From Fragilaria crotonensis (lineage: Eukaryota > Bacillariophyta > Fragilariophyceae > Fragilariales > Fragilariaceae): a stretch of 35,421 bases of DNA. The DNA lies in NCBI GenBank assembly GCA_022925895.1, contig JAKSYS010000649.1, positions 1-35,421 of the forward strand, in the 5' to 3' direction. A program made the translations under genes and the position numbers. The notes under the pieces were generated by a model. The model was not told the DNA's origin. It did no database searches and saw only the letters and a program-made list of their open reading frames with translations. The first letter of the stretch is position 1. Each line of letters starts with the position of its first letter. Below, piece by piece: positions 1-10,391 of the stretch.

Positions 1-1751
1 GGAAGACACGGACACTGCCCTGGCTTCGGAAGCAACTGGTGGTGGCGATGATGATGATGGATCTGCGACGGCACAGAACAGTGCGGATCGACCAGCAAAG
101 AAGCAGAGAGGTTTGGAGGGTGATGTGCCCGAACCTGACGCGAAAAATCTTCCGAGCACGAGTCGACACAGGAACAAGGCAACGCCCCAAAGTGTAGCAC
201 GCCCGCGCGAAGTCGTTGATGAATATTATGAGACCGCGGAAGGAGACGACAGTGACGAAAAAGTAGATGACGACGATTACGTAGATGTGGAAGACTCTGA
301 AGTTGACGATGAAGTCAATCACAATCAATATGACGGCGAGGACAACGAGGACGGCGGTGACAAGGACGAGGGATATGAATCACCCTCGGACTCGCTCTTC
401 GGGAGCTCATGGGCCCAGCAATACTCGTCCTTCTCACGTCACTTAATCGGCAGACGGGCGAAGATCATTTCAGGTCCGGAGGCAGGATCTGTGGGTACAG
501 TGATAGCTGTGGGTAGCCGAGGTTGGTGGACTCTAGACAACCAAGAGCGTGCGGTGCGTTCTCGTCAATGCATATTGGTTGATGAGGCTGAAGAAGAAGT
601 CGAGGTCAATGATGTTGATAGAGCGACCGGGATTCATTCAATGGAACAGAATCCCATGGTAGCACCTCCACCGTCCTTGGAATTGAAGATGCTGGGGAAA
701 TTCAGGCACCTCTGCGCATGAGCGACCTGTTGGATAACGCGGCTGAACCGCCTTCAAAAGAAAAGATCTACTGTAATCATGGAGATTTACTTGAGGCAAA
801 GCCAAAGCCGTGGGCGTTGCATAGTAGTTCTGGAAGGCCCTGGCATACCTTCCGCATTGGAACATTTGGATCCTGACGCTCAACTGCAGATTTTGATCGG
901 AAACTTGGCATCATCCTAAATGATCGTGTAAGTGTTCAAGCTCTACCAGCTCTTTTACGAGAGCATGCCGAGTATGAGCCCATAGTGCCCCCCAAGGAGC
1001 AAACCGACACACCGTACGTCCGACAGGGACGAAGTGATGCCAATTTATTGATCTGCGCTGAGGTTCGGCCGCAAACCAAAAGTTTGGAGGGGAAGAAAGT
1101 TGTGATCACCTCAGGGTTGTACCAAGGAAGGCGAGGACGCATTCAAACAAGTATACCTGGTGGTTGGTACTTAGTGGAAGGCATTCTGACTGATGTTCCC
1201 CTCGTTGTGTCACCTGATTGCGTGGAGGAGATTCAAAAGGCGACAACGACGTCGAACACAGTAGCGAATGGGAAACGTTTACAACGAAGTGGGAATTTTG
1301 ATACGAATGCAGCTGGGGCTAGTGAAGCGCACATGCAAGATTTGTGCTCGACTCTCAACGAAGCCATCGAAGCGACGATCCAGTAAGTCTCGAAGGGTTT
1401 CTTTGTATGCAAACTCAAATCGGCGGTTGTCTCACCTTTCACTTCTCATTCCATTGCCTTGGCAGAGATGAATCTGATGTCTTGAGAACGCAAGTGGATG
1501 TGCTACGGAAGGATAAAAGGAACCTCGAACAAGAAATGGAGGAGATCGTTGGCGATGAGACCGTGAAAAGAAGGATGGCAAAACGACTGGATTACGTTAC
1601 GAGCTGTTTGAACAAGGCGGAGGAGAATTATGCAGCGCAAGAGTTGTCTGCCAGGACGACTAAAGCCGTATCGGAAGGAGTCATCAATGGCGCTCCCGCC
1701 GGACAAGGTGCCAACGGGGTCGTGAGACGCGACGTTCTGGACGAAACATAG
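1..1751 (+). CDS. KOW-motif acidic protein, 5'-truncated by the window edge, multi-exon
   Basis: An open frame runs in from the left edge (codons from position 2), so the start lies outside the window. It encodes a very acidic Asp/Glu-rich stretch, then a KOW-like module (IGRRAKIISGPEAGSVGTVI, near 446-505) and a second one (LEGKKVVITSGLYQGRRGRI, near 1084-1143). A Lys/Glu-rich probable coiled coil follows, and the frame stops at 1749-1751. Three introns reconcile the frames. Intron 1383-1465 (GTAAGT...GGCAG) is well supported. Intron 824-889 (GTAGTT...CTGCAG, with a CTGAC branch-like site) removes an in-frame TGA. A 47-bp intron at 659-705 is only a guess. KOW modules bind RNA or protein in Spt5, ribosomal proteins and splicing factors. 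I do not recognise this exact family, and an Spt5-like role is not shown. It converges with RPS3A, 120 bp away. Confidence 0.65.
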
Positions 1752-1871
1752 ATACACGAGCCACCTATTTAACATGAACGCATTTCCGACTTTGGTTCGT
1801 CCATCACCCATTTGAAACCAGAGGCGTCTGACTGTTGGTTGTTTTCTCTGGTTTATTTTCTTACTATGTGC

Positions 1872-2875
1872 TTACAGACGCCCTCCAGATCCAGCAAGGC
1901 CAGTCTCCTTTGGCGGCTCAACTGGCTTGCCGACATCACCGACGGGGGTCTCATCAGCGTTGTGCCACTCCATGAGAGCAGTGACATCGAACTTAGGCTT
2001 CTTGAGAACCTTGACCTTGCGGATGAAGCAGTCCTTGACAGGGAAGATACCGGATGCTTCTCTTGCGATTTGTTCTCCAATAGGGGCAGAAATGAGCTCC
2101 TTGACAAGAGACTTGAGGTCTCCCTTGGATCCCAATTCGCTCATTCTCGCCACCATCTTTGCGCGGATGGCACGTCCTTGTGCGGACTTGGCATAGCAGG
2201 TGCTCTTGATTTGATTCTCCTGCGTTTTTGTAAAGCAATGCAAAGATGCGCACAACACAACCGTCAAAGTGGTACGACAGTCAACATTTCCCTCAATAAT
2301 CGATTGCTTCTTACGGATCAAACTGCAAAGCTTATCGCGGGTCATGTCCATACCGTGGAAGTTAAGGAGGCAATTGTATCCTTGAACATCCTCAATGCAG
2401 AGCTTAATTTTGCGGTAAGCAAGGGCCTCATTCTTGTTCAAATCAGCAAGAGACATCTCAAACACACGTCCCTTCAAGTAGTCAGAGGCGATCTTGGTAC
2501 CCTGTGTCTTGGTGATGAGGGTCTTGCCAGCCTCCTTGACGGCGAAGATGGAAGGGGCAATAAGGTTGTACCATTCCTTCTTCAGGAAGGGGTCAATCGC
2601 CTTCTTACGGCTACCCTTCTTACTCTTTGTCAATCGCTTGTTCTTACCCTGTTGGCGAGAGAGACGTGAAGAGTTAGTGAAATTTGTCGTATGGGCAACA
2701 TCGTAAATCCAACACATCAAAGTCGTCGGTCTCCCCGCAAACCATTACATCCTCGTCTTCATTCCCCGATTCCACAGCAGAGATTCAACACAACGCTATT
2801 CGTGTCATTGACAGGGTTGATGGGTGCAAACAAGCGGCCGCTGTGCTCTTGACGCTAGATACTCACGATAGCCAT
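1872..2875 (-). CDS. RPS3A: 40S ribosomal protein S3a (eS1)
   Basis: Structural protein of the small ribosomal subunit. Exon 1 is only nine bases (2867-2875, Met-Ala-Ile). A 218-bp intron (2649-2866, GTGAGT...ACAG, with a CACTAAC branch-like site) separates it from exon 2 (1872-2648), which starts GKNKRLTK. The spliced product is 261 residues, normal for the family. Family landmarks visible in exon 2 include TQGTKIASDYLKGRVFE, EDVQGYNCLLNFHGMD, FTKTQENQIKSTCYAKSAQ and RKVKVLKKPKFD. One segment (about 2236-2267) does not fit the family: it reads LTVVLCASLHC, whereas the neighbouring frame reads DGCVVRIFAL, which does fit. This implies a +2/-2 compensated frameshift in the gene or in the assembly. 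The long open frames on the opposite strand are shadows. Confidence 0.95.
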
Positions 2876-3325
2876 GGTGAAAACTGAATTTCGTCGCGAT
2901 GAGCAGCAGTGATTGAGCGTCACGCAATTTGCGGTAGGGAAGATACCAGCCAGTACCAGGCTACAGAAAATTCACGTGAGCGGTAAGAAGTAAAAGTCAA
3001 GAGTGCTTGGGATGAGGATATAGGATTGTTAGTTTGGAGTCTGAATCTGAAGTCTGTATGCAGACGGGTGGAGACAGACGGAAAGTTTAAAAAATACTCA
3101 GAGCACCTCTCGGAGTAGATTCCGAGTGACGATATACGATATGCGAGTGACGAGTGACCAGTATTTCTTTGAATTCGTGGTATGCATACAAGAAGTACTC
3201 CTGCGGCATTTGGACATTTGGACTACTTGTCCCAGTACATGTAGTACATACAACTACCGGTAGTACAACCACGTACCAGGTACGTGTACGTTATTTTAAA
3301 GCGTATTTACATGGAAGGACTATAT
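2876..3325. other. RPS3A upstream spacer
   Basis: About 450 bases without a convincing gene. It should hold the RPS3A promoter. The distal part is rich in GTAC words and small palindromes (for example ACTACCGGTAGT and ACCAGGT between 3230 and 3290). I see no clear TATA box or RNA gene. Confidence 0.6.
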
Positions 3326-3330
3326 CATAG

Positions 3331-4226
3331 TGATATGGTTCGGGTTAACGGAACCTGTCGACGCGCAGGTCGGCGTAAGGTTCGGGTTAAGAACCAGGAC
3401 GTAACCGTTACGGGGTACGCCCCCAGTAGGTAAGTGTCTAGTACGACACTGACTACTGCTTAGTGTGTCTATAAACGGTACAGCAATACAATGCTGTCTA
3501 CCGCTACAGACAACGATACGTATACTATCTGTCGGTCTATCGCTACATAAATGTGCGAGGGACTGACTAGTAATAATATCGCTTTGGTCATAGTGGGCAC
3601 TGTCTAATAGTTTATCGTTATGTACGGTAACGATAGACTCAGACGTGCACGGACTATGGCCGGGCAGAGGAAGTGATGTGCAAAAGTACTGCTGTACTGA
3701 TTGCCGTGTTGTGTGCTGTCGTAATAGTGAGTACCGTCGTACTGACTACTGATATATGTACAGTATGGTGAGGTTGACAATTTGACGACCGGCGGTAAAA
3801 ATTCGTCATGGTCAATTTCATTCATGATGTGCAAATATTCACAGTATGTGCAGAAAAGGTAAGTGGCACTAAAAATGAATTATTTCGACAATTGTGAGAA
3901 GAGTGAGGAGGTGCAAGGGATGAGAGGTCTGAGAGAAGGGAGTGTTCCTTTGGAACAATGAGGAACACTCCTCGTTTCTCGGAGACGTCGTTTCGTGTCG
4001 CGGCGTGGTCGTCCGTATACGAGGCGTTGAGTCTCGTTTGAAAATGAGTGTTCAATCTCATGGGATGAGATGAACATGAATTTGAATCGACGAGAGTTTT
4101 GATTCCAGTCGTGCAGTGTCGCACTGGTTACTGGAGCACGGATGTAACGTTTTACTGTGCACACGGGCGACAGTTAGGGATCGGGATAGATGTAAAAATA
4201 TGTAGGGCGATACTGGAAGTCTGTCA
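3331..4226 (-). repeat. Left LTR (3' LTR of the minus-strand element)
   Basis: This 896-bp repeat matches 8397-8895 joined to 9800-10202. It starts with TG and ends with CA. It shows no insertion at the point where the right LTR is interrupted (near 3830). Differences from the right copy include A-run lengths near 3680 and 4195 and scattered substitutions such as those near 3919 and 3980. Short open frames inside it are not genes. Confidence 0.92.
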
Positions 4227-4237
4227 CCCCTCTTGAA
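4227..4237 (-). other. Polypurine tract of the Gag-only element
   Basis: On the minus strand the sequence TTCAAGAGGGG directly precedes the LTR start TGACAG. This is the expected place and composition for the plus-strand DNA primer of an LTR retrotransposon. Confidence 0.75.
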
Positions 4238-4448
4238 TCAAATCTCTGTTGATTTCTGATGTTGTAGCATTTGCTTTGGAAACATACAGAATCTTTTGAT
4301 CTGAAGATTGTTTTTTTGGTGAGACTTGCATTTTTTTGGGAATGTCTGTGAAGTGTGATTCACAAGGTTTTCAGTGTAGTTGATGTGTAGTGTGTCTTGT
4401 TGTTGGCCTGTATGGAGATATTGGAACTGATGGTTAGAAATCATTGAG

Positions 4449-7400
4449 TTATACTCTGTTGATTGCCATCTGCTCAGGGGTGTCAATATCAGGCCATGAA
4501 GTAACTGGTTTTGGGCAGTTGAAGTTGCCCTGGTCATTGCAGGAGGCAATGTATGCTTGATGGTGAAAAGCATGTGATTGAGATGGAATTGAATCAGTGA
4601 TGTAATAAGCACGTTGGTTGTGGGGTGCGGTTTCATCATTGTTTGGATTTGTGTTTGGGAGTCCTCCGTGGTTGCTGTTTTGTGATCTGTTGACGGTTAT
4701 GCATCGATTAGCATAGTGGCCAAGTTGTCCACAATTGTAGCATGTAATATTTGCAGCATTGGGTGAGCTGAAGTTATCTGGAGGACGCCTTTGATTTGCA
4801 TTGTTTGAAGAATTTTGTCTGAAATGAGGTCTTGTGTTGCGATGTTGCTTTTGAAAAGGTTGAGGATGTTGCATTGCAATACTGCAATCATTGTCATCTG
4901 TCTGTCTTCTTGGATGTTCAGAGGCCAGATTGTTTGTTTGATTTTCAACTTCTTGATGTGGTGGCCTGTTATTGTATTTGGCTGCATTTGGGTGCATCAT
5001 TGAAGAGCTGGTGAAGGCTTGGTGTTGGTGTGGTGGAAGATCATCATAAGTTGTGCCTTGATGTTGAAAAGGCAGACTTGATGAAGGTTGGTGTGCAGAA
5101 TTTGCATGTTGGTTGTAATTGTGCTGGTTTTGGGAAGGGAGAGTAAGTCCACAGGAATCATCAATATTCAATAAGTGGCTCTCAAGTTCCGCAAAGTTGG
5201 TAGTTCTTTGTCATGTAATTCTGCTCGACGGATGTCGGCATCAAAGCGTTGGTAGGAAGCAGCATAAAGTGGTGATTGCTGCCGCCATGAATGGCTCGTT
5301 TGATTATATCAGCATCGGTGTTTGTGATTCCGGCGTGATAACAGTCGCGCGATAATGTCCGAATGCGATTCAAGTAGGATGTTGCAACTTCTTGATGTCC
5401 TTGCTTGATGGAGTAGAAGGATTCGCGTGTCGTTCAATGTGATCTTGGGTGAGCGGTGCACAGTGACGTCTTAGAGTCAGAATGGCTGTTCTGGCATCTG
5501 GGAACAGTCAATAATGTGTGTCTGGCAGGGCTCACAGATGTTGGTGAAAATCAGATTGAAGATTGCAATACCAACACATGGATGAGAGTAATTGATTTGT
5601 CTCGGCCAAAGGTCAAAGACTTGGCGTGTCCATGGTGATATGCTGCATATGATTCGGAGGTTATCCATGAAGGCATTGAATTGTCGTCTTCGTGAGAGAA
5701 GGTCAGTTGGGAAGCTAAGTTTCTGAAGGTTTGCAATCTTGGCATATTTCAGGAGCGTCCTTGTGAGGTCTTCAATCGGTGGATATGTGAAGTCGGTTCT
5801 GGTTGATGATGTCAGGGCATCTGGGGAGGTTAAGGGAATTTGAGGCAGTTCATCATCATTGTTTTCATGCTCATTGTCATCAAAAAATGTTTCACAATTA
5901 GTTGGCGTGTTTGCAAACATTGGGTGGTGCACTTCTTGGTGAGCATTTGCTCCTTCTGGAGGTGCATTTTCTGTTGACGGGCGTTTGTTGTTGATGTCTG
6001 CGTTTTCGGTTTTTTTGGAAAAGTAATGATCTGGGAGTTTGAACAGCAAGGGCATTGTGTTTGCAAAGGCTTTGTTGTTTCTCAATTCATATCTTATCAC
6101 ATTGCAATAATCCTCTGTTGCTACATTCACATCATTGTGTCTGTGGCCAGGAGGAGTAAGTGAGTTGCAAGTAATAGATTTTTCTTTGTTTTCATTGTTT
6201 GAACACACAGAACTAGACTCACCAGGAATGACATGAAGGAGTGTCTCTGGTGTCTTGTTTGTGTATGGGTATTCTGGGGATTGTGTGACATTGTCTTGAT
6301 CAAGTTGGTGATGCCTGCAGTCATAGATAGTAGGCAATCGGAGGCGCTGTCGGTGGTGGGATGCAACTTGTGAGTTCTCAGCAATTGACAGAAAACTGAA
6401 GGGATTGCAGCTTTCAAAAGCTACAGGCTTTCTGTTCAAAAATTGTGGAAGTGTGACTGAGAATCGGGTAGTTTTCTTGTGCTTGATGTCTGAGTCACGG
6501 TAGATCTTGGTGTCCGGCGGGTGGCGGAAGGCGGACGTTGTCTGTGGCTGTGCTGGAATCGTAGTCGTCAGCATGTCCGCAGATTCGTAGGTGGTGTCCG
6601 CGGGAGTCTTGTCTGTGTAGGGCGGCGTGGGAGGAATTCGACGTAGGAATTTCGATTTCTCGTCCGGGGAGTTTGATGAATATCTCTGTCATCGTTCGTT
6701 TCCATCGGATTCCGCATGACATGTTACTTAAGTCAAGGCCGTTATCGGAAATGTCGTCGTTGAAGTTGGGGTTAACGGCATTTTCAATTCCGGGATCGCG
6801 TTCGGACATCGGACCGATTCCGTCGTGCGGAAAGGGGCCATTGATGGCGTCACTGTGGATCGGGGTGTTCTCATCATTCTGAGTAGCAATTGAAGTGCTG
6901 ACAGTTTGATGGGAAGTTGTAAGCGGAGGGGTCACAGGCAAGATAAGGATGCTGTCATGCTGTATGACTGCTTTGTTATGGTGCCTTACAAATGGAATGA
7001 CCTTCTCAGGTAAAGTTGGGAAGAAATTCTGTGAAGTTCTTCCAATCTCATAGGAAGCTGCATCATTGTAGCACTTGTAGGTGGATTCAGCAGTTCTGGA
7101 GACTTGGAGAGGCACTCAGAGGAGAATTTGCAATTTTGGACTTGGAACTTGTCCATTATTGCCATTATTGTTTTTGCTTGTTCTCCGCCAATTCTTGGTG
7201 ATTGAAGGAAAGTAGACATGTTGTCGGAAGCTCTGGCTTTGCTTGATGTGATGCCGTCGTCAGAATCGCTCTTGCGAGCTTCGCGCTTGCACGGTATAGT
7301 AAAACGTACGTTCTTCGCTAATTCTTTGATGCAGTCCACTATTCGGACGATTTCTCCTCGAGTATTCGTCGGAATTTTGATTGAGGACATGCAATGGAGA

Positions 7401-8134
7401 GCCCTTTTCAAGGCGGTTTGGATGATACCCCTCTTGTCGTAGTGGAGGTCTTCGGCGTTCGTCGCCGGAATCTTGAAAGAGTCGCATTTCGCGACTTCAT
7501 TGTTGCTCTTGATCTTGAAAATTTGGACATTAAAATCGAATCTGACACGTTGGTTCTTGATAGGCCTTTCGTAGGAGGCAAGTATGGGGTCTTCTTGGCG
7601 CGGGATGATGGTGGAAGCGGAGGTATTGCGCGCATAAATGTCTTGAATGTCTTGGAATTTGGCGGCTGCGTTGTCGTTGATGGCGCCTGGTTTGATGGAA
7701 AGAGAATGGGAGCGACCCATATCGGTAGATCCTGCTTCGTAGGAGAGTTCGCAGGCGTAGTTAACTCTGTTGTTGGTGTCGGTGTCTTGGAGGCGTTCTT
7801 GATCGATGGTTTCAAGAAAACGCGAGATGACGGCGGACTCTTGCTCAGGAGTCAGGGCCGTTGCGGTGCGCTGAAAATGGCCTGGAGCTTGCTTGGGGCT
7901 CTTCTTGGGCCTGTAGGTGTTAGATTCAGCAATGGAAGAAGTGTTAGTAGTTGCAACATAGGAAAAGGAATGCTTCTTGAAAGGTAGGGCAGCATTTTTG
8001 AGTGCATCAAAAGGAGCTGCAAAATCGCCGTCGGCGGCGACATAGTTCACCATGTGTTTCGTTGGTTTGACACAATGGGTGGGTGGGCAGTTGGCCTCAG
8101 TTGGAGGCAAATGGGTTAGTGCTGGGTTGACCAT
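4449..8134 (-). pseudogene. Gag-like polyprotein of the Gag-only element, broken frames
   Basis: Reading right to left, successive open stretches are 8134-6986, 7115-6495, 6574-5477, about 5480-5182 and 5171-4449, in shifting frames. The first ~850 residues are low-complexity and not recognised. The later part looks like a retrotransposon capsid: RRQFNAFMDNLR near 5680, then TAILTLRRHC, and YLNRIRTLSRDCYHAG with GGSNHHF near 5260-5370. It ends in a Gln/Asn-rich region with one CCHC zinc knuckle (CYNCGQLGHYANRC, near 4700-4741), the usual RNA-binding module. Start candidate Met at 8134 lies about 260 bases inside the right LTR boundary. If joined, the product would be near 1,200 residues, far longer than a typical copia Gag. 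The frame breaks may be decay or sequence indels. Confidence 0.7.
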
Positions 8135-8379
8135 GGTGAGAGTTGCAAAGTTGAGGATGAAGGGTGAGTTGGGTTAGACAAGTTTTGCAAAAAAAAGTGA
8201 GCACAAGGAATGAGAATTTCAATTCTCTGGCAGTAGGAACATGTACTGCTGGTATAAAAGGTGAGCTGGAAGGGAAAAGAACAAAGGTTAGTGCAATTTA
8301 AATCGGTGCTAGGCACCAAATTTAAATTGAATAGGCTCGGAGTTTCGTCGCGAGCAACCAGGTGAGCTACCAGGATAGC

Positions 8380-8396
8380 AACCTGGCGAGCAACCA
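8380..8396 (-). other. Candidate tRNA primer-binding site
   Basis: On the minus strand TGGTTGCTCGCCAGG begins immediately after the LTR end. The initial TGG complements the CCA of a tRNA 3' end, as expected for a primer-binding site. The tRNA species was not identified. The motif is partly repeated at 8345-8375. Confidence 0.55.
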
Positions 8397-10202
8397 TGAT
8401 ATGGTTCGGGTTAACGGAACCTGTCGACGCGCAGGTCGGCGTAAGGTTCGGGTTAAGAACCAGGACGTAACCGTTACGGGGTACGCCCCCAGTAGGTAAG
8501 TGTCTAGTACGACACTGACTACTGCTTAGTGTGTCTATAAACGGTACAGCAATACAATGCTGTCTACCGCTACAGACAACGATACGTATACTATCTGTCG
8601 GTCTATCGCTACATAAATGTGCGAGGGACTGACTAGTAATAATATCGCTTTGGTCATAGTGGGCACTGTCTAATAGTTTATCGTTATGTACGGTAACGAT
8701 AGACTCAGACGTGCACGGACTATGGCCGGGCAGAGGAAGTGATGTGCAAAAAGTACTGCTGTACTGATTGCCGTGTTGTGTGCTGTCGTAATAGTGAGTA
8801 CCGTCGTACTGACTACTGAAATATGTACAGTATGGTGAGGTTGACAATTTGACGACCGGCGGTAAAAATTCGTCATGGTCAATTTCATTCATGATTAGAG
8901 AGTTCCTGTTTTTAGTGTTCACAGTAAACATACACAATACCTCGGCTCAGAACCGGTTCTGAGCAGGTTCTGAGCCAGAGCAGAGTAAATTTGAAATGGA
9001 ACTTACAATAAACTTTCTGATTTTTTGTGTCCTATCGTAGATTTGAATCTCAAATCTGCAGTCCAATTGCAGCTACAAAGATTCCGTTACACGTGTTGAT
9101 AAACAACAGATATTTGTTACACGTGGAATAATAAATGCCTTCACCTACGTAGAGTCCGGTAGTTCATGATGTCATACTCGACAACCTTCGACAAGAGCAT
9201 TCGAATCAGTCGAATCTTTCGTTTTTTATCAGATCGGCGCGCACAAGATTGTGAGAAAATGAATTCTTCCGCGCACTCGTTCGACATCGACGATGACGAT
9301 TGCTTTTGCGATGTTGTGCAGGTGGAACCACCTCGCAACACTGCAATAGCATCGATCAACATTCCTACTGCAAACACAACGGTAGAAATGAGAGTCGCGT
9401 CCGACGAGTATTCAACTCTAAAACCATACGTTTGTATGATTGTCTATTCGTAGTAAGGTGAACTTAAAATTGCGTAAAGCTGGTCGGGAATCCGACTGTA
9501 GAGTCTCTACAGTAATCGACTACGGTACTACTACTCGTGAAACGCATTCGTTGTAGTAAACTGCAAATCCTGTATCAGTAAACGTAGCAGTAGGACAGTA
9601 GAGGGTGTCACTAGAAAATGACCCGGAATCTTGGTGCGCTACGCGAATTTTCTTGGAGGAATGTAAATAGCGACACTTGACGGTAAAAGTGCGGGAACAG
9701 GAAGTCTTTTTACAGTGTAAATCACAGTACTAAAAACTCAGTATATCTTCTTAAGGTTACGGGTTCCGTACTGTAAACAATAAAAACAGGAAGTCCCTAT
9801 TGTGCAGATATTCACAGTATGTGCAGAAAAGGTAAGTGGCACTAAAAATGAATTATTTCGACAATTGTGAGAAGAGTGATGAGGTGCAAGGGATGAGAGG
9901 TCTGAGAGAAGGGAGTGTTCCTTTGGAACAATGAGGAACACTCCTCGTTTCGCGGAGACGTCATTTCGTGTCGCGGCGTGGTCGTCCGTATACGAGGCGT
10001 TGAGTCTCGTTTGAAAACGAGTGTTCATGCTCATGGGATGAGATGAACATGAATTTGAATCGACGAGAGTTTTGATTCCAGTCGTGCAGTGTCGCACTGG
10101 TTACTGGAGCACGGATGTAACGTTTTACTGTGCACACGGGCGACACTTAGGGATCGGGATAGATGTAAAAAAAATATGTAGGGCGATACTGGAAGTCTGT
10201 CA
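8397..10202 (-). repeat. Right LTR (5' LTR), interrupted by a TIR insertion
   Basis: The two LTR pieces are 8397-8895 and about 9800-10202, together near 900 bp. They are nearly identical to the left LTR. The interruption falls between CATTCATGAT and GTGCAGATATTCAC. The long open frame that crosses 8116-8937 on the minus strand lies mostly in LTR and leader sequence and is not a gene. Confidence 0.9.
8896..9799. mobile_element. TIR-bounded ~0.9-kb insertion (MITE-like or DNA transposon remnant) inside the LTR
   Basis: The left end reads TAGAGAGTTCCTGTTTTTAG and the reverse complement of the right end reads TAGGGACTTCCTGTTTTTAT. These are imperfect terminal inverted repeats that continue for about 30 bases. 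The allelic point in the other LTR is empty, so this is an insertion. Exact ends and target duplication are uncertain: a TA duplication would suit Tc1/mariner, but the empty site does not match perfectly. No transposase is recognisable. A 95-codon frame (9166-9453 +) and its antisense partner are unassigned. A 20-bp perfect palindrome lies at 8945-8964. Confidence 0.75.
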
Positions 10203-10207
10203 CATAG

Positions 10208-10391
10208 TACTCTAGAGCTAGTAGAGAGGCATACAAGGTACAGTACAAGGTACAAGTACTTGTACGGGGACAGGCGCATTGGAGATGTATGTCTGCATAT
10301 CCGGTTCAGATGCTGTTGGCAGGAGGAACAAGTCCTCGCCCATAGGTAGCGTGAGCCCTGCCTGGATCAAAGCAACGCCTCTTTCCCAACC
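10208..10391. other. CAPZB upstream spacer
   Basis: About 180 bases between the retrotransposon target duplication and the capping-protein start. It contains GTAC-rich palindromic sequence (ACAAGTACTTGTAC near 10250). Without the element, this spacer and 2876-3330 would form one divergent promoter of about 630 bp. Confidence 0.6.

Larger units (their letters stand above)
3326..10207 (-). mobile_element. Gag-only (no recognisable pol) LTR retrotransposon with 5-bp target duplication
   Basis: The element proper is 3331-10202, flanked by the direct repeat CATAG (3326-3330 and 10203-10207). The long terminal repeats begin TGATATGG and end CTGTCA on the plus strand. Coding capacity is on the minus strand, so the right LTR is the 5' one. 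A TGG-initial primer-binding-like site abuts the right LTR and a purine tract abuts the left one. The internal 4.17 kb encodes a zinc-knuckle Gag-like product in broken frames. I found no protease DSG, integrase, YVDD reverse transcriptase or RNase H motif in it. This matches the class of non-autonomous LTR elements carrying only gag (called TR-GAG in plants). Mobilisation by an autonomous partner is inferred. Comparing the LTRs by eye shows only about a dozen differences, so the insertion looks young. Confidence 0.85.

Noticed and set aside
1812-2669. 285-codon plus-strand open frame
   Set aside because: It is the antisense of RPS3A exon 2; the RPS3A family match on the other strand is unmistakable.
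2649-2866. snoRNA inside the RPS3A intron
   Set aside because: Ribosomal protein introns often host snoRNAs, but I could not find a convincing C/D or H/ACA box pair.
7394-7987. 197-codon plus-strand open frame
   Set aside because: Antisense to the Gag-like frame, no recognisable features.
8116-8937. 273-codon minus-strand open frame
   Set aside because: It covers LTR, primer site and leader of the Gag-only element plus the edge of the TIR insertion; no domain and the matching part in the left LTR is broken.
9166-9453. 95-codon frame inside the TIR insertion as a transposase fragment
   Set aside because: No catalytic or DNA-binding motif seen; kept only as an unassigned part of the insertion.
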